Source: an uncultured Paracoccaceae bacterium (GTDB lineage: Bacteria; Pseudomonadota; Alphaproteobacteria; Rhodobacterales; Rhodobacteraceae). Taken from it: a DNA stretch of 59,073 bases. Shown here piece after piece: positions 52,977 through 59,073 of this stretch; the first letter of the stretch is position 1; each line of letters starts with the position of its first letter. The notes below the pieces were generated by a model. That model made no database searches. It saw only the letters and a list, made by a program, of their open reading frames with translations, and was not told the DNA's origin. The DNA lies in NCBI GenBank assembly GCA_947489325.1, contig CANLDA010000021.1:1-59073 (forward strand), written 5' to 3'. A program made the translations under genes and the position numbers.

Positions 52977-53111
52977 GTGTGCATCAGTTTTCGCAGTATC
53001 TGCCATCTTATTGGCCGAAAACCGCTGTGCACAGCAGATGTGCAAAGCCGCAGCTTGCAGTGTCAGGTATAGTGGGCAAGATGTTTGTAAGATTTATAAA
53101 GGGAGAACGAG

Positions 53112-53708
53112 ATGAAGCGCGCGTTATTTGGATGTTTGTCGGCATTGGTGATGGCAACCACAGCACAGGCAGAACTGTATGAGTTGGATCAGGGCCATAC
53201 TGAAGTGCGGTTTTACTACAATCATGCAGGGTTAACCCAACAAAGCGGCGAATGGCGAAGCATTGATGGCAAGATTGAATTTGATCCTGCCGATGTGGCT
53301 GCCACGCAGATTTTCGTGCGCATTGATGCAAGCAGCGTAGATACCGGCGTGCCTGCCCTTGATGATCACCTGAAAAGCGCGGATTTCTTTGAGGTAGAAA
53401 CCTACCCTGAAATTGTGTTTCAATCCAAATCGGCGGTACAGACTGGCGCAAATACTCTGCGTATGACAGGAGATTTGACCATAAAGGATGCTACAGCGCC
53501 TGCCGTTCTGGATGTGGAATTGACATTTTCCGGTGCGCACCCATTAGGCGGATTTGTACCCTATTACGAAGGCGAATGGGTTGGAGTAGAGGCAACAGCG
53601 ACTTTGTTGCGCAGTGATTTTGGTGTTGGTGCCTATGCACCGTTGACCAGCGATGAAGTGCAATTGAAAATCTCTGCTGAAATGCGTCAGGGCGGCTGGC
53701 CTGAATAA
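53112..53708 (+). CDS. YceI-family periplasmic lipid-binding protein
   Basis: A 198-residue protein: signal peptide MKRALFGCLSALVMATTAQA followed by the YceI lipocalin-like barrel (YELDQGHTEVRFYYNHAGLTQQSGEWRSIDGKIEFDPADVAATQIFVRIDASSVDTGVPALDDHLKSADFFEVETYPEIVFQSKS), the standard pattern of the family, which binds isoprenoid chains. GGGAG precedes the ATG. A strong terminator follows. Confidence 0.95.
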   Translation: MKRALFGCLSALVMATTAQAELYELDQGHTEVRFYYNHAGLTQQSGEWRSIDGKIEFDPADVAATQIFVRIDASSVDTGVPALDDHLKSADFFEVETYPEIVFQSKSAVQTGANTLRMTGDLTIKDATAPAVLDVELTFSGAHPLGGFVPYYEGEWVGVEATATLLRSDFGVGAYAPLTSDEVQLKISAEMRQGGWPE

Positions 53709-53735
53709 ACCGCCTGATAAAGCGTTGCACACTAA

Positions 53736-53764
53736 GGCAGGCCAGAACGATGGCCTGCTTTTTT
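53736..53764 (+). terminator. Rho-independent terminator of yceI
   Basis: GCAGGCC (53737-53743) pairs with GGCCTGC (53752-53758) around an 8-nt loop, followed by six T (53759-53764). Confidence 0.9.
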
Positions 53765-53810
53765 GTTGCCTAGCTTAGAGGATGTTTGAAAGCTGTGCAT
53801 GCTTTCGCAG

Positions 53811-53824
53811 TTGATTTGCATCAA
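53811..53824 (+). promoter_or_regulatory. Perfect FNR/FnrL box upstream of the universal stress protein
   Basis: TTGAT-TTGC-ATCAA matches the FNR-family consensus at all ten positions. It is centred about 65 nt upstream of the start codon, a place compatible with activation by FnrL (class II with a short leader, or class I). Confidence 0.75.
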
Positions 53825-53882
53825 AGGGCAGGATGCCTCGTCGTGGTAGGGTGAGACTTCTTAACGCGAAAGGATAAAGGAC

Positions 53883-54317
53883 ATGTTCAAACGTATTATC
53901 GTCGCCGTAGATGGATCTGACGCGGCTAAACACGCCTTGACAGTTGCCTGTGATCTCGCTGGAAAATATGGCTCTGAAATTCACCTCCTCCATTCCCCTC
54001 AGGTAGAGACATCGGGAATTGCTGTAGGAAGTGGTGTGGTCGAAATCAAACCGGACCACGAAGAAATTGTCGCGGCTGGTCAAAAAGTGCTGGAAGAGGC
54101 AAACACGATGGCTGCTTCTGAAGGGCGCGAGGTTGCCTCAAGCATCATTGGTGAAAATCATCCAGCGGCGGATATCCTAGATGCGATCAAAGACATCAAC
54201 GCCGACCTTGTCGTTATGGGGCGGCGTGGGCTGGGGCGTCTGACCAGCCTGATATTGGGCAGCGTTTCCCAAAAAGTCAGCCACGAGGCAAGTTGCACCT
54301 GCATGACCGTAAGCTGA
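53883..54317 (+). CDS. Universal stress protein (UspA family)
   Basis: A 144-residue Usp domain: starts FKRIIVAVDGSDAAKHALTVACDLA and ends with the ATP-binding motif VMGRRGLGRLTSLILGSVSQKVSHEA, matching the G-x2-G-x9-G-S pattern. Such proteins bind ATP and help survival under starvation or low oxygen. The perfect FNR box upstream points to induction under oxygen limitation (inference). AAAGGATAAAGGAC precedes the ATG. It is convergent with the SPOR gene, with a shared terminator. Confidence 0.92.
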   Translation: MFKRIIVAVDGSDAAKHALTVACDLAGKYGSEIHLLHSPQVETSGIAVGSGVVEIKPDHEEIVAAGQKVLEEANTMAASEGREVASSIIGENHPAADILDAIKDINADLVVMGRRGLGRLTSLILGSVSQKVSHEASCTCMTVS

Positions 54318-54348
54318 CGCTTGCAGGTATCGCGGTGGTCAAAAAGAG

Positions 54349-54371
54349 AAGGCCCCTTGATAGGGGCCTTT
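54349..54371. terminator. Bidirectional terminator between usp and the SPOR gene
   Basis: AAGGCCCCT (54349-54357) and AGGGGCCTT (54362-54370) form a perfect 9-bp stem with loop TGAT, followed by TTT and preceded on the other side by an A-rich stretch; it sits between two convergent stops. Confidence 0.8.
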
Positions 54372-54393
54372 GATACAAGTCTGGGCTGGGGTG

Positions 54394-55278
54394 TCAGTTG
54401 GTGACGGCATAAGCATCGGTGAAGCCAGTGCCATGGATTTTTTTGATGAGATCAGAACGTTCTGATTTGGTCTTGGCCGGGCCGACCAAAACCCGCCAAA
54501 AGGTTTTTCCCTTACTGGTTTGCTCTTTCACGGTTGGGATCATGCCCGCATCACGCATGATGTTTGCCGTGTTGTTGGCATTGTCTTTGACGCTGAAAAT
54601 CCCGATCTGGATAAAGGGTTTGGTCAATGCAGAGACAGGTTTTGGCGTTGGTGCCGGGGCAGGGGCAGGGGCGGCAGCAACGGTTTGTGCTGCTGGGGCC
54701 TGCGTCTCTTCGGCATTTGCGATTGCAGCACCTGCGGCGGCGATCGGATCAAGGCTTTCTTCCACCACTTCTTCAGGAGCGGTAATTTCGTCCTGCACGG
54801 GTGCCACAGGGACTTCTTCGCGCCGAAGGGCGGTGACGTTCAACTCAACTGGCTGCCCTGCCAACAATCCAAGGGCCTGCGCGGCGTCAGATGAAATTTG
54901 AATGCGGGGGCCGGGAATCTCGCGTTCACGTCGAAATAGCGCACCAATGACGAATTTGCCGTTTGCGTTGTTGCGGATGATCACACGTTCGGGATCTGTG
55001 ACATCGGGGTGTGCCGCCCAAACGCCGCCCAATGAAGGACGACCGTCCCAAAGACCGGCTTCGGTCTGAGAAAAGACCTCTGGTGCTTCGACGTCGCGTT
55101 CCACAATTTTTGTGGATTGCCCCGCCTGAGGGGCTGTTGCTTCGCCATCCTTGGGTTTGAGAAACGAAAGCCCTGCACCTTCTTCGCAACCAGCAAGCGC
55201 GGTGCTGAGCACCAAAAACGTCACCAATGTGGCCTTTTTGCTGTGCGAAAAGACGGGTGTATCGTGAAAAACTGCCAT
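54394..55278 (-). CDS. SPOR-domain lipoprotein
   Basis: A 294-residue protein. The N-terminus has a hydrophobic segment ending LSTALAGC (lipobox, acylated Cys31), then an acidic/Pro-rich region, a double-psi-beta-barrel-like stretch (VIIRNNANGKFVIGALFRREREIPGPRIQISSDAAQALGL), an Ala/Pro linker, and a C-terminal SPOR domain (about residues 220-293; IQIGIFSVKDNANNTANIMRDAGMIPTV...VLVGPAKTKSERSDLIKKIHGTGFTDAYAV), which binds denuded septal peptidoglycan. It is probably an envelope protein related to RlpA. Confidence 0.85.
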   Translation of the reverse strand: MAVFHDTPVFSHSKKATLVTFLVLSTALAGCEEGAGLSFLKPKDGEATAPQAGQSTKIVERDVEAPEVFSQTEAGLWDGRPSLGGVWAAHPDVTDPERVIIRNNANGKFVIGALFRREREIPGPRIQISSDAAQALGLLAGQPVELNVTALRREEVPVAPVQDEITAPEEVVEESLDPIAAAGAAIANAEETQAPAAQTVAAAPAPAPAPTPKPVSALTKPFIQIGIFSVKDNANNTANIMRDAGMIPTVKEQTSKGKTFWRVLVGPAKTKSERSDLIKKIHGTGFTDAYAVTN

Positions 55279-55433
55279 GACGTGCCCTTTGCCTGTGCCC
55301 CATTCTTACGGGGGTTTTGTGCGCAGTGTAGCGATAAGTCACCATTATGAAAAGCGTGCCGAGAAAGATCGGCGAAATTTCCCCAAAATGCGGGGTTTTC
55401 GAATCAAACTTCAGGCGCTAGGTAGAGCGCGTC

Positions 55434-55523
55434 GGAGGAGTGGCAGAGTGGTCGAATGCACCGGTCTTGAAAACCGACGAGGGTTAACGCCCTCCGTGGG
55501 TTCGAATCCCACCTCCTCCGCCA
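55434..55523 (+). tRNA. tRNA-Ser(UGA)
   Basis: A 7-bp acceptor stem GGAGGAG/CTCCTCC closes the molecule. The anticodon loop TCTTGAAAA contains TGA, so it reads UCA-type serine codons. A long variable arm (GAGGGTTAACGCCCTC) follows and a T-arm with GTTCGAATC is present. Discriminator G and an encoded CCA complete the 90-nt gene. A terminator follows. Confidence 0.97.
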
Positions 55524-55554
55524 TTATCTTCTTTTGGCAAGAAAACCCTTCTAA

Positions 55555-55579
55555 CACCTTGAATGGCAAGGTGGTTTTT
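55555..55579 (+). terminator. Rho-independent terminator of tRNA-Ser
   Basis: CACCTTG (55555-55561) pairs with CAAGGTG (55567-55573) around AATGG, followed after one G by TTTTT, about 30 nt beyond the CCA end. The remainder up to 55799 shows no gene. Confidence 0.75.
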
Positions 55580-55799
55580 GGTGTTCGAAGTCCGGCATTC
55601 CGAGCATAGGTAATTTGCTCTGCGAACGCCAGTTTCAGGACAGTGCGTTGGGCGATCAGATTGCCGCTTTCCAGATTTTCCAAGAGTTTAGAATTTCATG
55701 GCGTGCATTTCCTATCAGAAACGTGATTTGCTCCTGTAATCATGAATTGCCAATTGGTTTCGAACCAAAAGGTAAATGGTTTTTGAATGGAGAGTGCCG

Positions 55800-57299
55800 A
55801 TGTCGATGGAGCGTACATTCTACGTGGTGGAATTGTTGGGTTTGTTCTTTGTGATCCTCTTTGCGATTGGCGTGGTGGTGGTTTTGGTGCTGTTCATCAT
55901 TGACCGCAGTCAGACCGGCGACGCTGTGCGGCGCAACTATCCTGTTATCGGGCGCTTTCGGCATTTGTTTTCCGAGCTGGGCGAATTTTTCCGCCAGTAT
56001 TTCTTTGCCATGGATCGTGAGGAGTTGCCTTTTAACCGGGCGCAGCGAGAGTGGATTGGGCGATCGGGCGAGGGTAAGGGCAATACCATCGCTTTTGGGT
56101 CAACCCGAAATCTGACCATTCCGGGGACGCCGATTTTTGTTAATGATCCATTTCCGCCGCTGGATGATGAATTTTCCAAGTCCGAACCCTTGTTGATCGG
56201 CCCCACTGCACGCACTCCTTTTATGGCGCCTTCTTTTTTCAATATTTCGGGCATGAGTTACGGGGCAATTTCCAAGCCTGCGGTTCAGGCCCTGTCGCGT
56301 GGTGCCAAAGAGGCCGGGATATGGATGAACACGGGTGAGGGTGGGGTCTCGCCGTTCCATCTGGAAGGGGGCTGTGATCTTGTGTTTCAGATCGGCACCG
56401 CAAAGTTTGGGGTGCGCGATGCTGATGGCGGGTTGAGCGACGAGAAACTGCGCGCGGTGGCCGCGCATGACACCGTCCGCATGTTTGAATTGAAGATTGC
56501 CCAAGGGGCCAAGCCGGGCAAAGGCGGTATTCTACCGGGTGAAAAAGTGACCGAAGAAATCGCCCGTATTCGTGGACTTGAGGTTGGCCAAGATGGCATT
56601 TCCCCGAACCGCCACAAAGATATTTCCAACTTTGACGAGATGTTGGATGTGGTGGCCCGTATCCGTGACGTCACTGGAAAACCTGTGGGCGTCAAGACTG
56701 TGGTCGGGGCGGAGGACGCTATGCGGACGTTTTTTGAAACAATTGCGCGCCGTGGCCACGCGTTCGCCCCGGACTTTATTACAATTGATGGTGGTGAAGG
56801 CGGTACTGGTGCGGCGCCTATGCCGTTGATTGATTTGGTGGGGATGTCGATCCGTGATGCTTTGCCATTGGTGGTTAATCTGCGGGATGAACATGGGCTG
56901 AAAGATCGCGTGCGTATTGTGGCCTCTGGGAAACTGGTAAATCCGGGTGATATTGCATGGGCGCTGGCTGCGGGGGCGGATTTCATCACCTCAGCGCGCG
57001 GGTTTATGTTCAGTCTTGGATGTATTCAGGCCTTGAAATGTAACAAGAATACCTGCCCAACTGGGATCACAACCCATGATCCAAGATTGCAAAAAGGGTT
57101 GGTGGCGCGCAGCAAATACAAACGTGTGGCGCGTTACGCCAAAACCATCATCAAAGAGGTCGAAACCATTTCGCATTCTGTGGGTGTGTCAGAGCCGCGT
57201 TTGCTGCGGCGGCGCCATGTGCGCCTCGTGTTGGCCAACGGTCGATCCCGTCCAATGAATGAGATTTTCCCAAGTTACAATTCCAGCACGTCATCGTGA
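55800..57299 (+). CDS. Membrane-anchored FMN-binding glutamate-synthase-like protein
   Basis: A 499-residue protein of the GltB-domain-2-only family (FMN-binding glutamate synthase family). N-terminal transmembrane helix FYVVELLGLFFVILFAIGVVVVLVLFIID (about residues 6-34), then the alpha/beta-barrel with MSYGAISKPAVQALSRGAKEAGIWMNTGEGGVSPFHL, IDGGEGGTGAAP and GADFITSARGFMFSLGCIQALKCNKNTCPTGIT, in which C408, C414 and C419 are the [3Fe-4S] ligands. The glutaminase half is missing, so the real substrate is unknown. ATG 55800 has GGAG upstream. The msrP gene follows 69 nt later. Confidence 0.87.
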   Translation: MSMERTFYVVELLGLFFVILFAIGVVVVLVLFIIDRSQTGDAVRRNYPVIGRFRHLFSELGEFFRQYFFAMDREELPFNRAQREWIGRSGEGKGNTIAFGSTRNLTIPGTPIFVNDPFPPLDDEFSKSEPLLIGPTARTPFMAPSFFNISGMSYGAISKPAVQALSRGAKEAGIWMNTGEGGVSPFHLEGGCDLVFQIGTAKFGVRDADGGLSDEKLRAVAAHDTVRMFELKIAQGAKPGKGGILPGEKVTEEIARIRGLEVGQDGISPNRHKDISNFDEMLDVVARIRDVTGKPVGVKTVVGAEDAMRTFFETIARRGHAFAPDFITIDGGEGGTGAAPMPLIDLVGMSIRDALPLVVNLRDEHGLKDRVRIVASGKLVNPGDIAWALAAGADFITSARGFMFSLGCIQALKCNKNTCPTGITTHDPRLQKGLVARSKYKRVARYAKTIIKEVETISHSVGVSEPRLLRRRHVRLVLANGRSRPMNEIFPSYNSSTSS

Positions 57300-57368
57300 G
57301 GAGACGTGCTTTGGCTTGCCGTGTGGGCGTCGCTAAACCATCTTCCAGTTAAATTGGAAGGGACGACT

Positions 57369-58274
57369 ATGGCCAAACGCTGGGTAAATGATCTGACACA
57401 TGCGGATGTGACGCCGCGCAACACCTATCTGAATCGCCGTCAGTTGATGGCGGGGTTTGCCGGGGCGGGGGTTGCCTCTATGTTGGGTGGCCGTTTGCAG
57501 GCCGCGCCGGAATTGGAGCCCAACACATGGGAATACATCACCCAGTACAACAACTTTTACGAGTTTGGCACAGGCAAGGGGGATCCCGGCAAGAACGCCC
57601 ATGTTCTGACGACGGACCCTTGGACCGTCACCATTGATGGTATGGTCGATCGTCCCGGCGATTACGCCATGGGGGACATCAAGGAGAAGATGACAATCGA
57701 GGAGCGCCTTTATCGGTTCCGTTGCGTCGAGGCCTGGTCGATGGTTGTGCCGTGGAATGGGTTTGAGCTTAAGGATCTATTGGATATGGCAGGTGTGAAA
57801 GAAGGCGCGAAATACGTGGCCTTTGAAACGCTCTATCGTCCAGAAGAGATGTTTGGTCAGAAATACCCGGTGCTGGATTGGCCCTATGTCGAAGGATTGC
57901 GTCTGGACGAGGCCATGCATCCACTGACCATCATGGCAACAGGTATCTATGGGCGCGACATCCCCAAACAGAACGGCGCACCAATGCGTTTGGTTGTGCC
58001 GTGGAAATACGGGTTCAAGTCGATCAAATCCATCGTCAAGATCACGCTGACGGATAAAGAGCCTGCCACTAGCTGGAACAAATCCAATCCGCGGGAATAC
58101 GGGTTCTATTCTAATGTGAACCCAACTGTGGATCATCCGCGATGGTCACAGGCCACTGAACGCCGTCTGGGTGCCAACCTCTTTGCCAAACGCGAAGAGA
58201 CCCTGATGTTCAACGGATATGAGAAAGAGGTCGCAAGCCTGTATGAAGGTATGGACCTTTCGAAACACTTCTAA
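57369..58274 (+). CDS. msrP: Protein-methionine-sulfoxide reductase catalytic subunit MsrP (YedY)
   Basis: A 301-residue periplasmic molybdopterin enzyme that repairs oxidised methionine. It has a twin-arginine signal ([23 protein letters not shown] at 23-24), a SUOX-type fold with the Mo-ligating Cys119 in [16 protein letters not shown], and [37 protein letters not shown]. The ATG at 57369 begins MAKRWVNDL; a longer start at 57306 lacks support. Its partner msrQ follows 27 nt later. Confidence 0.95.
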   Translation: MAKRWVNDLTHADVTPRNTYLNRRQLMAGFAGAGVASMLGGRLQAAPELEPNTWEYITQYNNFYEFGTGKGDPGKNAHVLTTDPWTVTIDGMVDRPGDYAMGDIKEKMTIEERLYRFRCVEAWSMVVPWNGFELKDLLDMAGVKEGAKYVAFETLYRPEEMFGQKYPVLDWPYVEGLRLDEAMHPLTIMATGIYGRDIPKQNGAPMRLVVPWKYGFKSIKSIVKITLTDKEPATSWNKSNPREYGFYSNVNPTVDHPRWSQATERRLGANLFAKREETLMFNGYEKEVASLYEGMDLSKHF

Positions 58275-58301
58275 AGGCGCCTGCGATTTAGGTTGATAGA
58301 C

Positions 58302-58901
58302 ATGACAGACACGCTCAACGCATATATCCGCCGCATACCGACATGGCCTCTCTATATGATAGGGGGAATTTATCCGGCGTGGCTGCTGTGGCAGGGGTTA
58401 ACTGGTGCATTGGGTGTCGATCCTGTGAAGGTGATGGAACATACGCTTGGAGAGCGGGCCCTTCAGTTGTTGATTGTGGGGTTGTTTGTCTCTCCGCTGC
58501 GTCGTCATGTTGGGATCAACCTTCTGCGGTTTCGCCGATTGATTGGGGTGATGGCCTTCTTCTATGTTGCTCTACATCTTTTGGTCTGGCTGGTTTTGGA
58601 TGTGCAGATTCTGTCGCAGGTCTGGGCGGACATCCTGAAGCGTCCTTATATAACGGTCGGCATGGGGGCATTTGTTCTGATGCTGCCTTTGGCGATCACC
58701 TCTAATAACTGGTCGATGCGCAAGATGGGGCCTGCATGGCGGCGTTTGCACAAGCTGACTTATGTGACTGGCCTGTTGGGTGGGCTGCACTTTGTCATGC
58801 TGGCCAAGGGTTTTCAGATTGAGCCTCTTCTATATATGGCTGCGATTCTTGTGGCGCTTATGTTTCGGGTGCGGTTTGGGTTCTTTCACCGTTTCGTCTA
58901 G
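58302..58901 (+). CDS. msrQ: Haem-binding membrane subunit MsrQ (YedZ)
   Basis: A 199-residue six-helix membrane protein of the ferric-reductase-like domain, which passes quinol electrons to MsrP. Conserved features include YMIGGIYPAWLLWQGLTGALG, PVKVMEHTLGERALQLLIVGLFVSPLRRHVG, a haem His in FFYVALHLLVWLV, LAITSNNWSMRKMGPAWRRLHKLTYVTGLLGGLHFVMLAKG, and further His in LHKL and GLHFV. It pairs with msrP. ATG at 58302; the TTG at 58293 is an alternative. Confidence 0.95.
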   Translation: MTDTLNAYIRRIPTWPLYMIGGIYPAWLLWQGLTGALGVDPVKVMEHTLGERALQLLIVGLFVSPLRRHVGINLLRFRRLIGVMAFFYVALHLLVWLVLDVQILSQVWADILKRPYITVGMGAFVLMLPLAITSNNWSMRKMGPAWRRLHKLTYVTGLLGGLHFVMLAKGFQIEPLLYMAAILVALMFRVRFGFFHRFV

Positions 58902-59073
58902 GGAATTGTTGTTTGATTTGATCGAAACCATTGGATCTGTGTTTGATTTGGGGGAATCAGAGGTGTTGGTCTGAGGGAAACCCGGATGATTCAGGGTGAT
59001 TTGGGTATTTTTGGCATATGTAGTGTTGTTGTTGATGTTGATCACAAGAGAGTTTTGGTTTGGTGGTGTGTTT
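58902..59073. other. Uncharacterised 3' end of window
   Basis: 172 nt after msrQ with no gene I recognise. It contains GTT-rich stretches (for example GTTGTTGTTGATGTTGATC near 59023-59041) and may precede the next locus outside the window. Confidence 0.3.

Noticed and set aside
1-59073. CRISPR array, prophage or insertion sequence
   Set aside because: No regularly spaced repeat set, integrase, transposase or phage structural gene was seen on either strand.
58902-59073. Start of an rRNA operon at the right edge
   Set aside because: Only GTT-rich sequence is visible; no 16S-like sequence is present in the window.

Overview
The window is chromosomal DNA of an alphaproteobacterium, most probably a marine member of the Rhodobacterales (Roseobacter group). 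The basis is gene content and order. An HdaA-type DnaA regulator sits next to a PerM-like permease. The aa3 oxidase cluster runs ctaC-ctaB-ctaG-ctaE-SURF1-thrC-M16 peptidase. ProS is of the short alphaproteobacterial type, and a DUF2155 gene lies beside an NDUFA12-like gene, mlaD and accBC. There is an NDUFA12-type complex I accessory protein, and FnrL-type TTGAT-N4-ATCAA boxes occur. No rRNA, CRISPR array, phage or intact insertion sequence was seen; one tRNA-Ser(UGA) is present.

Layout. 1-9.6 kb: a hydroxyacid oxidase, hdaA/permease/2OG-oxygenase on the minus strand, proS, a GDSL esterase, a lipoprotein-export pair (LolC/E + LolD), a YdcZ permease and two tandem c-type cytochromes behind an FNR-like box. 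9.6-17.7 kb: a divergent Tag-like glycosylase with a SqrR/BigR-like thiol-switch repressor, clpP-clpX, NDUFA12-like, mlaD and DUF2155, convergent with accB-accC-aat, then a PAS-LuxR regulator. 17.8-24.7 kb, minus strand: 3-oxoacid CoA-transferase, topA, dprA, tldD. 24.7-34.3 kb: the cytochrome oxidase assembly cluster running into thrC, an M16 peptidase, an acetyltransferase and a GlcD-like FAD oxidase. 34-36.7 kb: a TetR/SnoaL pair with shared AT-rich palindromes, apt, and a decayed patch holding relics of an MmgE/PrpD gene and a LysR gene.

36.8-40.9 kb is the most unusual segment. It is a co-directional cassette of LysR regulator, aspartyl/asparaginyl-beta-hydroxylase-like 2OG dioxygenase, threonine-aldolase-like PLP lyase and MmgE/PrpD enzyme. 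The dioxygenase and aldolase overlap by 4 nt. I infer an amino-acid hydroxylation/retro-aldol pathway that I cannot assign to a described system. 41-48 kb: LysE exporter, DUF2927, mtnP, SulP transporter, flavin reductase, GNAT, EcsC and DUF1203, separated by hairpin-rich intergenic repeats. 48-59 kb: lysC-ptsP, a MarR regulator facing a membrane protein across a tandem palindromic operator, YceI, a universal stress protein behind a perfect FNR box, a SPOR lipoprotein, tRNA-Ser, a membrane-anchored GltB-like flavoprotein and msrP-msrQ.

Several regulatory signals are visible by eye: three FNR-type sites, paired repressor palindromes for the ArsR, TetR and MarR regulators, and seven rho-independent terminators. 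Functions are assigned by recognised motifs and context only; no search was run.
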